DNA of 35,517 nt. Origin: Dehalococcoidia bacterium. GTDB lineage: Bacteria; Chloroflexota; Dehalococcoidia; SM23-28-2; RBG-16-64-32. The stretch is from NCBI GenBank assembly GCA_030690405.1, contig JAUYGU010000109.1, forward strand, positions 1 to 35,517. Reading direction: 5' to 3'. Below the pieces are notes generated by a model. The model did no database searches. It was not told where the DNA came from and saw only the letters and a program-made list of their open reading frames with translations. A program made the translations under genes and the position numbers. Below, piece by piece: positions 1 to 6,835 of the stretch (the first letter of the stretch is position 1; each line of letters opens with the position of its first letter).

Positions 1-103
1 CGGCGCGTCGCGGCGTGGAGCCGCGCGTCGCGGCCACGGTGGCGAGGACGACCGGCTCGCCGCGGGCCAGGGAGCGCTGGAGCTCATCGAACACTTCGTT
101 CAC
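1..103 (-). CDS. XdhC/CoxI-family protein, N-terminal part only (runs off the window)
   Basis: Reading the minus strand from a GTG at 103 gives 34 residues that run off the left edge. They include GEPVVLATVAATRGSTPRRA, the typical start of an XdhC/CoxI domain (a hydrophobic strand followed by a GSTPR-type loop). XdhC-family proteins help insert or sulfurate the molybdenum cofactor of xanthine dehydrogenase and CO dehydrogenase. The gene lies 43 bp downstream of a complete XdhC paralogue on the same strand; paired XdhC-like genes are common beside molybdenum hydroxylases. No ATG is available upstream and no good ribosome site is seen, so the exact start is uncertain. The family call rests on a short stretch. 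Confidence 0.6.
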   Translation of the reverse strand, partial: MNEVFDELQRSLARGEPVVLATVAATRGSTPRRA

Positions 104-146
104 GGTAAGGGGTATGGTACGACGCGGCGCGGGAGGGGGTAAAGGG

Positions 147-1019
147 TTACCCCTCCGCTACCCGCTCCGAGGGCGCGACGCCGCGCCTCGCCTTCTTCAC
201 CTCCCGCATCGGGCGGCCTGACCCACCCCGCCGCACCTGAACCACCTCCGCCATGATCGCCACCGCGATCTCCTCCGGCGTTTCGGCGCCGATGTCGAGG
301 CCGATGGGCGTGTGCACCCGCCGCACCGCCTCCGCGTCCAGCCCCTCGTCGATCAGGTGCTGCAGCACCGCCGCCGCCCGCCGCTTGGAGCCGATCATCC
401 CCACGTAGGCCGCCGCCGACCCCACCACCTGTCGCAGGCTCTCCTCGTCGTGCTTGTGACCGCGCGTCACGGTGACGACGTAGGTGTTCGAATCGATGGG
501 CAGCGCGCGGAGCACCTCCGAGAAGTCGCCGCAGACCACGCGGTCCGCCTCCGGGAAGCGCTCCTGGTTCGCGTAGTCCGGCCGGTCGTCGACGACGACG
601 ACGGAGAAGCCGCAGAGGTCGCCGATCGTCGCCAGCGCCTTGCCGATATGCCCGCCGCCGACTATCACCAGGGTGGCCGGCGGCTCGTGCCGCTCAAGCA
701 TCACCTGGTATCCCCCGCCGGCCGACTCGGCCTCACGACGGCTGATCGGCGAGCCGTCGGGCGCGCAGAACAGCGACTCCACGGAGTGGCGTCGGAACCC
801 GTCGCGGGCGCCGGCGAGTACGGCCGCCTCCAGGGGGCCGCCGCCGAGGGAGCCGAGCGTGGAGCCGTCCTGCCGCAGCAGCACCTTGTCGCCGACGTCG
901 GCCGCCGCGCCCGGCGGTCCGCCAGGGGCGGAGACCACGGTGGCCAGTACCACCGGCGGCCCGGAGGCCTGCGCCGCCAGCATCTCCGCCAATATCTGTG
1001 CCGCCTCGCTCCGGGTCAT
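147..1019 (-). CDS. xdhC: XdhC/CoxI-family molybdenum-hydroxylase maturation protein
   Basis: This 290-residue protein has the two-part architecture of the family. An N-terminal XdhC/CoxI domain (about 1-110) contains PPVVLATVVSAPG and GSLGGGPLEA. A C-terminal Rossmann-like XdhC_C domain (about 115-265) contains VIVGGGHIGKAL, VTRGHKHDEE, YVGMIGSKRR and GLDIGAETPEEIAVAI. Family members deliver or sulfurate the Mo cofactor of xanthine or CO dehydrogenases. Many have GGGCVE where this one has GGGPLEA, so the usual Cys is missing; the partial paralogue downstream may complement it. The ATG at 1019 is matched base for base by a decayed copy of the same 5' end at 1815-1936, which supports the start. 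No hydroxylase gene lies inside the window, so the client enzyme is unknown. Confidence 0.85.
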   Translation of the reverse strand: MTRSEAAQILAEMLAAQASGPPVVLATVVSAPGGPPGAAADVGDKVLLRQDGSTLGSLGGGPLEAAVLAGARDGFRRHSVESLFCAPDGSPISRREAESAGGGYQVMLERHEPPATLVIVGGGHIGKALATIGDLCGFSVVVVDDRPDYANQERFPEADRVVCGDFSEVLRALPIDSNTYVVTVTRGHKHDEESLRQVVGSAAAYVGMIGSKRRAAAVLQHLIDEGLDAEAVRRVHTPIGLDIGAETPEEIAVAIMAEVVQVRRGGSGRPMREVKKARRGVAPSERVAEG

Positions 1020-1035
1020 AGTTAGATCTGCCGCC

Positions 1036-1152
1036 CTACCTGAGAGCGCCTTCCGCCGCCAGCGCCAGGAACTCGATCCGGTTGCCGAAGTAGACGTGGC
1101 GGGCCTCCCGCTCGCGGGCCAGGGGTGCGGTTATCTGCACCTAGTCGATACC
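1036..1152 (-). pseudogene. VOC/glyoxalase-family gene remnant with internal deletion and stop
   Basis: The minus strand reads GID, stop, then VQITAP-ARERE and HVYFGNRIEFLA, ending in EGALR and a TAG at 1036-1038. It matches the first ~20 and last ~20 codons of the intact VOC gene at 1953-2339. About 85 central codons are missing, joined in frame between HHFYV and FGNRIEF. The His codon of IDHVQ is replaced by TAG at 1141-1143. No metal site or barrel can form, so this is a relic. It lies just upstream of the intact xdhC, as the intact VOC gene lies just upstream of the xdhC fragment. Confidence 0.8.
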
Positions 1153-1208
1153 ACCATCCGCCCCAGTCACCATGTAGTTGCCTTGAGTCTTGACCATTTC
1201 ATCGCATC

Positions 1209-1616
1209 CTAGCAATTGAATGTACCGTCTGGATTCACGGGATACCACAGTGCCTTTGCGCGGGGTAGGTCTTCTCCCAGAACTCGTGCGATACCCTCCT
1301 CTATGGTCTCGTCACTGTCGTACGGCACCATGAACGCCCTACATACCCGCTCATATGCCCCTTGCACGAGGGCCAGCGCCTCACACTCGGACAGTCCTAG
1401 GAAATCTGGCGGATAGACTAGCTCTTCGGCCTCATTCTGGCACATTTGAGCCAGCCCAACATCCCACCCTTCCAGAGCGGCCACGGCGTGCCAGACTAGA
1501 TGATCCTCCGCGAGTCCGACCGCCGCCTTACCCTGGCTTGGGTGCTTGAACGAGAGAGTCCAGTTACAGTGATTGCAGGCAGCGAAACCGTTGGGGCCGT
1601 CGATGACCCAGTTCAT
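1209..1616 (-). CDS. Hypothetical protein in a ~570-bp insert
   Basis: I do not recognise this 135-residue protein. The ATG at 1616 is chosen because AAGGGGG lies about nine bases upstream; an in-frame extension to 1715 lacks such a site. The N-terminal part contains CNHCNWTLSF and, further on, EDHLVWHA, a Cys/His arrangement that might bind zinc. The rest is acidic and mostly soluble (EDLPRAKALWYPVNPDG near the end). No signal peptide or membrane segment is seen. Local G+C is visibly lower than in the flanking genes. The gene fills a segment (about 1150-1720) absent from the sister copy of the duplication, so it was probably acquired as a unit. No mobility gene or clear terminal repeats accompany it. 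Confidence 0.6.
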   Translation of the reverse strand: MNWVIDGPNGFAACNHCNWTLSFKHPSQGKAAVGLAEDHLVWHAVAALEGWDVGLAQMCQNEAEELVYPPDFLGLSECEALALVQGAYERVCRAFMVPYDSDETIEEGIARVLGEDLPRAKALWYPVNPDGTFNC

Positions 1617-1814
1617 GCGCCAGCCCCCTTGCGTAGACACGACTGCGGGGCGCTGGCAGCTTGCCATGATGCGGGTGGGTAGCATATGAGTGCACCCGAA
1701 CTGCGATCCCGCCACGCCATACGTAGATGGCTCATCCTCGCCGTCTTGCTCATTCAGATTATATCCGTTGCGTTCAGCGCCTGTCGTGATGCATGACGGG
1801 AGCGGGCGCCAACG

Positions 1815-1936
1815 GCGGCCGCAGCGCCCGGCGGTCCGCCAGGGGCGGAGACTACGGTGGCCAGTACCACCGGCGGCCCTGAAGCCGGTGCCGCCAGCAC
1901 CTCCGCCAATATCCGCGCCGCTTCGCTCCGGGCCAT
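1815..1936 (-). pseudogene. xdhC 5' fragment (decayed duplicate)
   Basis: From ATG 1936 the minus strand encodes about 40 residues, including MARSEAARILAEVLAA and PPVVLATVVSAPGGPPG. These are nearly identical to the start of the intact xdhC at 1019. The match stops at about 1815; the frame then runs into unrelated sequence (the VOC upstream block of copy A) and soon terminates. The whole C-terminal Rossmann domain is absent. This is the other half of the tandem duplication and is unlikely to be functional. Confidence 0.8.
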
Positions 1937-1952
1937 GATTAGATCTGCCGCC

Positions 1953-2339
1953 CTACCTGAGAGCGCCTTCGCGCGCCGGCGCCAGGAACTCGATCCGGTT
2001 GCCGAAGGGGTCCCGCACGAAGACGCGCTCGTAGCCGGCCCGGACGGGCGAGGGGCTGTAGCCGACGTTGTTATCGGCGAGCCGCCGCTTCACCGACTCC
2101 AGGTCGTCGACGGCGACCGCGAAGTGGTCGCCCAGCGGAGGCCTGAACGGGTTCTCCACGAGGACGATATGCAGTTCGGTCACCTCGTCCAAGGCGAATG
2201 AGAGGACGCTCGTGGGGATCGTCCGCGTGCGCTCCAACTCCCGCAGGCCGAGGACGTTGACGTAGAAGTGGTGGGCCTCACGCTCGCGGGCCCTGGGGGC
2301 GGTTATCTGCACGTGGTCGATGCGTAGAAGGCTCATCAT
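1953..2339 (-). CDS. VOC (glyoxalase/bleomycin-resistance) superfamily protein
   Basis: This 128-residue single-domain protein reads RIDHVQITAP near the start, then HFYVNVLGLREL, DHFAVAVDDLESV and VFVRDPFGNRIEFLAP, the pattern of paired beta-alpha-beta-beta-beta modules in the vicinal oxygen chelate fold. Candidate metal ligands are His in IDHVQ, His in GDHFAV and Glu in RIEF. The substrate cannot be told from sequence; family members include glyoxalases, dioxygenases and drug-binding proteins. The start is ATG 2339 or the adjacent ATG 2336, both preceded by GAGG; an in-frame extension to 2405 is unlikely. It ends 16 bp before the xdhC fragment, so it was probably once cotranscribed with xdhC. 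A shrunken duplicate lies at 1036-1152. Confidence 0.8.
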   Translation of the reverse strand: MMSLLRIDHVQITAPRAREREAHHFYVNVLGLRELERTRTIPTSVLSFALDEVTELHIVLVENPFRPPLGDHFAVAVDDLESVKRRLADNNVGYSPSPVRAGYERVFVRDPFGNRIEFLAPAREGALR

Positions 2340-2495
2340 CGCTGCCTCGTTTCTTGAGATTATATCCGCTGCGTTCAGGAGGGCGCAGCGCCTGTCGTGA
2401 TCCATGACGGGCGCGGCCTCCTCCGGAGCGCGGAGTTACGTCTAGTGCGCGTGCAGGGGGCGTGAACCTTCCGTGAAGTCGACCCGGCGGCGTCC

Positions 2496-3575
2496 TCAGA
2501 CGCTGAACAGGACGTTCACTACGTCCCCGTCCTGGACGAGGTACTGCTTCCCCTCGCTGCGCAAGCGGCCGTGCTTCTTCGCCTCCGTGAAACCGCCCGC
2601 CGCCAGCAGCTCATCCCAGCGGATCACCTCCGCCCGGATGAACCCACGCTCGATGTCCGTGTGGATGCGGCCGGCCGCCTCCAGGGCGGCCGTCCCGACG
2701 GGCAGCGGCCAGGCGCGGCACTCCGTATCGCCGGCGGTGAAGAAGGTGATGAGCCCCAGCATCTCCTGGGCCAGGGCGAGGATGCGCGGCGCCTCCGGCT
2801 GGGCGGCGCCCATCTCGCGCCGGAACTCGGCGGCCTCCTCCGGCTCCAGCTCCGCCAGCTCCGCCTCCAGCCGGGCGCACATCGCCCCCATAAACGTGCC
2901 GCGGGAGCTGAACCGCTCCCGGTATTCCGCCTCGATCTCCGCGGTCCGGGAGACGTCATCCTCGTCCAGGTTCACGAGGATGAGCAGCGGCTTAAGCGTC
3001 AGCAAGCCGAAGTTGGAGAGCGCCTTCATCTCCTCGCCGTCCGCCACGTGACCGCGCAGGGGCTGGCCGTCCTCCAGCAGCTTGTGGACGCGCTGGAGCA
3101 GCACCTGCTCCCGCTGGCCCGCCTCCCGCTCGCCCGGCCGCGCCGAGCGGACGGTCGTGTTCAGCTTCTCCAGCCGGCGCTCCACGATACCGAGGTCGTT
3201 GAGGAGCATCTCGGACTTGAACTCCTCGGCGTCGCCGCCGGGCTCGACGTCGCCTCGCGGGTGGGGAACGTCGGTGCGGCGGAAGGCGCGTACGACCAGG
3301 ATGAGGCCATCGGCGCGGGAGAGCGACTCCGCCGCCTCGCCGGAGGCGGTGCGCCCCTTGACGAACAGCGTGGGCAGGTCGTGCAGGACCAGCTCGACTG
3401 GGGTGACCTTCTTCGGCTTGATCAGCGCGGCCAGCTTTTCGAGCCGTTCGTCGGGGACCTTGACGGTCGCCAGGTGTTCGCTGCGGGCGTCGCCGTGCTG
3501 GGCGTGGCCGGCGGCCAGGGCGTCGAAGACGGTGGACTTACCGGCCTGGTCGGGCCCCACGATCGCTATATCCAC
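2496..3575 (-). CDS. ychF: YchF/OLA1-family P-loop ATPase, divergent
   Basis: This 359-residue protein carries an N-terminal P-loop GPDQAGKST (residues 7-15), the NLDE nucleotide-specificity motif of the NxxE type that marks YchF as ATP-preferring, a helical insert around 150-180, and the conserved C-terminal TGS region. The C-terminus contains FFTAGDTECRAWPLPVG, AAGRIHTDIERGFIRAE and SEGKQYLVQDGDVVNVLFSV. YchF binds ribosomes and acts in stress responses. Unlike typical YchF (GLPNVGKST and DIAGLV), the G1 loop is altered and the G3 region reads HDLPTLFVKG, lacking the DxxG glycine. The GTG start at 3575 has AAAGGAG about nine bases upstream and a good promoter behind it. The gene appears monocistronic. 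Confidence 0.88.
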   Translation of the reverse strand: MDIAIVGPDQAGKSTVFDALAAGHAQHGDARSEHLATVKVPDERLEKLAALIKPKKVTPVELVLHDLPTLFVKGRTASGEAAESLSRADGLILVVRAFRRTDVPHPRGDVEPGGDAEEFKSEMLLNDLGIVERRLEKLNTTVRSARPGEREAGQREQVLLQRVHKLLEDGQPLRGHVADGEEMKALSNFGLLTLKPLLILVNLDEDDVSRTAEIEAEYRERFSSRGTFMGAMCARLEAELAELEPEEAAEFRREMGAAQPEAPRILALAQEMLGLITFFTAGDTECRAWPLPVGTAALEAAGRIHTDIERGFIRAEVIRWDELLAAGGFTEAKKHGRLRSEGKQYLVQDGDVVNVLFSV

Positions 3576-3600
3576 GCAGCCGCTCCTTTCACCCCGCTCA

Positions 3601-3629
3601 GAGTAAGAGGGCAGGCAGCAGCGGTCAAG
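3601..3629 (-). promoter_or_regulatory. Promoter for ychF
   Basis: On the minus strand, TTGACC (3624-3629) is followed after 17 bp by TACTCT (3601-3606). This matches the sigma-70 layout and points into ychF, whose start is about 26 bases downstream. The same TTGACC -35 occurs upstream of dnaA, pepA, arsR and purA. Confidence 0.6.
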
Positions 3630-3723
3630 GAAGCAAGCTGTGCGAGGTTCGCGGGAAGAGCCGTGGTGCGGGAGGGTGGGCAGAACAGCCCGCGTAGAGG
3701 GGCGGAGAACCAGATTTCAGGGC

Positions 3724-3766
3724 CTAAAAAAGCATCACAGGAAAGCTGCCGGTAGCTTTCCTGTGA
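3724..3766 (-). terminator. Intrinsic terminator of the MFS-VOC-trmO-glycosylase operon
   Basis: There is a perfect 13-bp stem (3735-3747 paired with 3754-3766) with a 6-nt loop. On the minus strand it is followed by TGCTTTTTTAG, a run of six U residues. It lies about 70 bp past the stop codon of the gene at 3833, with the U tract on the correct side. The gap 3630-3832 holds nothing else that I can identify. Confidence 0.88.
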
Positions 3767-3832
3767 CGAGCCCAAAAGGGAGGGTTTGGGACCATACTAA
3801 AAGACGCATTATGGGGCCCGCCGTTACACCTG

Positions 3833-4570
3833 CTACGGAAGCACGCCTTGCCCTCCGGGCATGCCAGGCGTTAGGCCGCCGCCGCTTGCCTGTCCGGCGG
3901 GGCAAACCGCCAGCAGCGGGCAGCCGCCGCAAACGGGCAGCCGGCGGCAGCGCTCCTTCCCGTGGCGGACGATGAGGGCGTGGTACTCGTTGAACATCTG
4001 GGCGTCCGGCTCCAGGTTCGCTTCGAACACCGCCTGCCAGGCGTCGTACGTATCGCGTTCCGGGGCGACAGCCAGCCGGGAGAACAGGCGGCGCGTGTAG
4101 GCGTCGATCACGAACACGGGCCGGTCAGCAGCGTAGAGGAGGATTGCGTCCGCCGTCTCCGGGCCGATGCCGTGGGTCGCCAGCAGGAGCGGCCGCAGCT
4201 CCTCGACGGGCGCCGCCAGCATGCGCTCCAGGCCGCCGCCGAAGCCCGTCCCCAGCACCTTCACAAACGCCTTCAGCTTGCGCGCCTTCGCGTTGAAGTA
4301 GCCCGCCGGGCGGACGATTCGGGCCAGCTCACGCTCATCGAGCCGGGCCAGCCCTTCCGGCGAGAGGGCGTCCGCCGCCTTCAGGTTGGCGATCGCCTTC
4401 TCCACATTCGTCCAGGCGGCGGCCTGCGTGAGGATGGCACCGACGATCACTTCGAACGGCGTCTCGCCCGGCCACCAGCGCTGGGGACCGTAGGCCGCGA
4501 AGAGCCGCCCGTATACGTCGAGGAGGCGCTCGGCCGGGGTCAGTGATGCCCCGCCCGCTCGGTCACCCAC
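3833..4570 (-). CDS. HhH-GPD DNA glycosylase, endonuclease III-like (MagIII-type active site)
   Basis: This 245-residue protein has the endonuclease III fold: TPFEVIVGAILTQAAAWTNV, the helix-hairpin-helix THGIGPETADAILLYA, the catalytic Asp in FVIDAYTRR, and a C-terminal four-cysteine cluster (C-x5-C-x2-C-x5-C) likely to bind 4Fe-4S. Family members excise damaged bases. The Lys that makes endonuclease III a bifunctional lyase is replaced by Glu in GPETAD. From memory this resembles monofunctional 3-methyladenine glycosylases of the MagIII group, so alkylated bases are more likely substrates than oxidised pyrimidines. The GTG start overlaps the end of trmO by 31 bp, suggesting translational coupling; it is the last gene before a strong terminator. 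Confidence 0.82.
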   Translation of the reverse strand: MGDRAGGASLTPAERLLDVYGRLFAAYGPQRWWPGETPFEVIVGAILTQAAAWTNVEKAIANLKAADALSPEGLARLDERELARIVRPAGYFNAKARKLKAFVKVLGTGFGGGLERMLAAPVEELRPLLLATHGIGPETADAILLYAADRPVFVIDAYTRRLFSRLAVAPERDTYDAWQAVFEANLEPDAQMFNEYHALIVRHGKERCRRLPVCGGCPLLAVCPAGQASGGGLTPGMPGGQGVLP

Positions 4571-5055
4571 CGCGGCACCTCCGCCTCGGGAATCGAGTCG
4601 TGGTGAGGGATGTAGGGCTTCACGTCCAGCACCGGCGAGCCGTCCACCGCGTCCAGCCCCTTCACACGCAGCACGTTCCCCTCCACCTTCAGCAGCCGCA
4701 CCGCCGAGACGAGGACGGGGTTGAAGCGGATCTGGGCGCGGGTCGCCAGCACGCCCTGGAGCGGGTTCGCCGGGTCGTCCAGCGGGTGGAGCGTCGGCTT
4801 GGAGCCGCGCACGTCCGGCGGCACCAGGTGGGGCCAGAACAGGACGTAAATGTGCGAATAGCCGTCCAGCCCCAGCAGCGCGTCCGCCAGCTCCGGCCGC
4901 AGCACGATGCGGCAGGTCACCTCGCTCCAGTCCCGCCAGTCCCCAGTCTCCTTGACTCGACTTCGCACGACACCGATGGGCCGCAGGGTGATCTCCGGCA
5001 GGTCCGGCAGTTCTTCGCGCCGACGCGAGAAGAGGCGGCGGACGCGGTCCAGCAT
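4540..5055 (-). CDS. trmO: tRNA (N6-threonylcarbamoyladenosine37-N6)-methyltransferase TrmO family
   Basis: The 171 residues match the TrmO/TsaA (UPF0066) family. TLRPIGVVRS lies near residue 23, GYSHIYVLFWPH follows, then GVLATRAQIRFNPVLVSAVR and LRVKGLDAVDGSPVLDVKPY. In E. coli TrmO methylates t6A37 of some threonine tRNAs using S-adenosylmethionine, through an unusual beta-barrel fold. An N-terminal basic tail (MLDRVRRLFSRRRE) precedes the domain. The gene starts 16 bp after the VOC gene and overlaps the downstream glycosylase gene, so it is in a four-gene operon. Members outside gamma-proteobacteria often lack biochemical proof, so the exact tRNA target is inferred. Confidence 0.85.
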   Translation of the reverse strand: MLDRVRRLFSRRREELPDLPEITLRPIGVVRSRVKETGDWRDWSEVTCRIVLRPELADALLGLDGYSHIYVLFWPHLVPPDVRGSKPTLHPLDDPANPLQGVLATRAQIRFNPVLVSAVRLLKVEGNVLRVKGLDAVDGSPVLDVKPYIPHHDSIPEAEVPRWVTERAGHH

Positions 5056-5071
5056 CTGTCTCTTCCGCCCC

Positions 5072-5524
5072 TCAGCCCTCTGTAGCCACGCCGACCGCCC
5101 AGACGTAGCCGTCGGGGTCTTCCAGCCAGGCCTCGCGCCAGCCGTGCGCCTTATCGGTTGCGGGCATCAGGACCGGGGCGCCGGCCTCCTGCGCCCGCGA
5201 CACGAGGGCGTCCGGGTCCACCCCGAACAGCCGCAGCTCCGCGCCCAGACCGCGCCTCCGCCCCCCGCCCAACCGCTTGCTCCAGGGATGGCCCTGGTAG
5301 GTGTGGTCGGCGTGCAGCATGAAGTCCAGCTCCCCCAGCCTCAGCGCCGCGAAGTCGGCATCGTAGTAGCGAACCTCGGAGCCGAGCACAACGCGATAAA
5401 ATGCGACTGAGCGGGCGATGTCCGCCACCAGCAGATTCAGGGTGAACGCCGGCAGCGAGCGCCCGTACTCCTCCGCGGACATCCACGGCTCACCAACGCG
5501 CTTCTTCGTCATAGTCCAGGCCAT
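5072..5524 (-). CDS. VOC/glyoxalase-like protein
   Basis: This 150-residue VOC-superfamily protein reads LPAFTLNLLVADIARSVAFY, then YDADFAALRLGELDFMLHAD, ending with AWLEDPDGYVWAVGV. That is the usual single VOC module pair with a C-terminal DPDGY motif. The substrate is unknown. Its ATG at 5524 overlaps the TAA stop of the MFS gene (TAATG), which implies translational coupling. An ATG at 5512 is an alternative start. The longer upstream extension in this frame is only a shadow of the transporter gene. It is not closely similar to the VOC protein at 1953-2339. Confidence 0.78.
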   Translation of the reverse strand: MAWTMTKKRVGEPWMSAEEYGRSLPAFTLNLLVADIARSVAFYRVVLGSEVRYYDADFAALRLGELDFMLHADHTYQGHPWSKRLGGGRRRGLGAELRLFGVDPDALVSRAQEAGAPVLMPATDKAHGWREAWLEDPDGYVWAVGVATEG

Positions 5525-6744
5525 TATAAGCGGCCGTCGGCGCCCGCGACCGGACTGCGGGGGAGCGCAACTAGGAGCAGGGCCAGCGCCGCCAGCGCCG
5601 TAGCGCCGCCGAGGAAGAACGGCGCCGAGGGGCTCACGGCGTCCCAGAGCGCCCCCGCGATCACGCTGGAGAGCAGGACCATCGCGCCCATGGCGCCCTG
5701 GTACAGCCCCAGCGCCGTCGCCCGCCTCTCGCTGGGGACGAAGTCGGTTACGAGCGCCCGGCTCACCCCCTCCGTCATCGCCATGTCCAGCCCGTACACG
5801 GCGAACAGCGGCCAGACGGCGGCGCCGCCGCCGGCCAGCCCGAACCCGACGTACACGGCTGCGAACACGGCAAACCCCATGCCGATGACGCCCCGGCGTC
5901 CCAGCCGGTCGGAGGCGATCCCCGCCGGCATCGCCACCGCTGCGTACACCAGGTTGAACAGAACGTAGCTGAGGACAACCTCCGTGTTGCTGAGACCCAC
6001 GTCCTTCGCGCGCAGGAGCAGGAAGACGTCGCTGCTGTTCCCCAGGGCGAACAGCAGGCTGACGGCCAGAAAAACGTAGAAGCCCGCGCCCAGGTCCCGC
6101 CAACCCGCCGCCGCTGCGGCCGCCTCCGCCGCGGCGGGCGGTCGCTCCCTCACCAGCGACAGGAGGGCGACGCCCGCCAGCGCCGGCGCGAACGCCACGA
6201 TGAACACCAGCCGGAAGCTATCGTCGAAGGCGGCGAGGAGGCCGAGCGCGGCCACCGGTCCCGTCACCGCGCCCAGGGTATCGGCGGCGCGGTGGAAACC
6301 GAAGGCGCGGCCTCGAAGCTCGGGCGGCGTCACGTCCGCGACCAGGGCGTCGCGGGGGGCGGTCCGTATCCCCTTGCCGGTGCGGTCGCCGAACCGCACG
6401 AGGAGCGCAACCGGCCAGACGTAGGCCGCCGCCATCAGCGGCTTGCTCACCGCGGAGAGCGCGTAGCCCGCGATCACCAGCGGCCGCCGGACGCGCAACC
6501 GGTCCGACAGCCAGCCACCGGCGGTCTTGAACAGCGACGCGGCACCCTCCGCCAGCCCCTCGATCAGCCCGACGGCGACCAGCGGCGCCCCCAGCGTGGA
6601 AGTCAGGAACAGCGGCACCAGCGGGTAGACCATCTCCGAGGAAACGTCGGTCAGGAATGAGACGATGCCCAGGACGAACACCGGGCGCTTTACCCCCGGG
6701 ACGGGCGAATCGGGCTCAGCGGCGGCCTGCGCGACCTCTTCCAT
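5524..6744 (-). CDS. Major facilitator superfamily transporter
   Basis: This 406-residue protein has about twelve hydrophobic segments. The first carries FLTDVSSEMVYPLVPLFL, and the loop after segment 2 holds GGWLSDRLRVRRP, the MFS cytoplasmic signature. DRTGKGIRTAPRDALVAD follows segment 4 and marks a bacterial MFS subgroup often annotated as drug or sugar efflux. An Ala-rich central loop (RPPAAAEAAAAAAGW) separates the two six-helix halves. Substrate and direction cannot be read from sequence. It is first in an operon with a VOC protein, trmO and a glycosylase, and diverges from gyrB across a gap of only about 90 bp. Confidence 0.85.
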   Translation of the reverse strand: MEEVAQAAAEPDSPVPGVKRPVFVLGIVSFLTDVSSEMVYPLVPLFLTSTLGAPLVAVGLIEGLAEGAASLFKTAGGWLSDRLRVRRPLVIAGYALSAVSKPLMAAAYVWPVALLVRFGDRTGKGIRTAPRDALVADVTPPELRGRAFGFHRAADTLGAVTGPVAALGLLAAFDDSFRLVFIVAFAPALAGVALLSLVRERPPAAAEAAAAAAGWRDLGAGFYVFLAVSLLFALGNSSDVFLLLRAKDVGLSNTEVVLSYVLFNLVYAAVAMPAGIASDRLGRRGVIGMGFAVFAAVYVGFGLAGGGAAVWPLFAVYGLDMAMTEGVSRALVTDFVPSERRATALGLYQGAMGAMVLLSSVIAGALWDAVSPSAPFFLGGATALAALALLLVALPRSPVAGADGRL

Positions 6745-6797
6745 CTCCAGCCTATTGTGCCGCAGGAAACCAACAGGTGCCAGATACGTTTAGATAT

Positions 6798-6805
6798 GGT
6801 AGAAT
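6798..6805 (+). promoter_or_regulatory. Extended -10 element for gyrB
   Basis: TG-G-TAGAAT (TG at 6797-6798, TAGAAT at 6800-6805) resembles an extended -10 box. No convincing -35 hexamer lies 16-18 bp upstream. Transcription would begin near 6812, leaving a leader of about 24 bases before the ATG at 6836 with no Shine-Dalgarno sequence. Confidence 0.45.
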
Positions 6806-6835
6806 GTGAATGTCACCACGATAGGCCCCCCTTCT

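Larger units (their letters stand above)
898..1812. repeat. Tandem duplication copy A (xdhC 5' end, shrunken VOC gene, VOC upstream region), split by an insert
   Basis: Two blocks align with copy B at 1815-2412. Block 898-1149 matches the xdhC 5' end, the xdhC/VOC spacer and both ends of the VOC gene. Block 1721-1812 matches the sequence upstream of the intact VOC gene. By eye the xdhC part is roughly 90% identical. Positions about 1150-1720 have no counterpart in copy B and look like an insertion. The copy A VOC gene has also lost its centre. The order fits a direct tandem duplication followed by decay. Confidence 0.75.
1815..2412. repeat. Tandem duplication copy B (xdhC fragment, intact VOC gene, upstream region)
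   Basis: This is the counterpart of copy A (898-1812). It holds the xdhC 5' fragment, the 16-bp spacer, the intact VOC gene and its upstream sequence. The block 2355-2412 is repeated at about 1757-1808, sharing GATTATATCC and CGCCTGTCGTGAT. The abrupt change at about 1812-1815, where the VOC upstream block meets the inside of xdhC, is the likely duplication junction. Confidence 0.75.
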
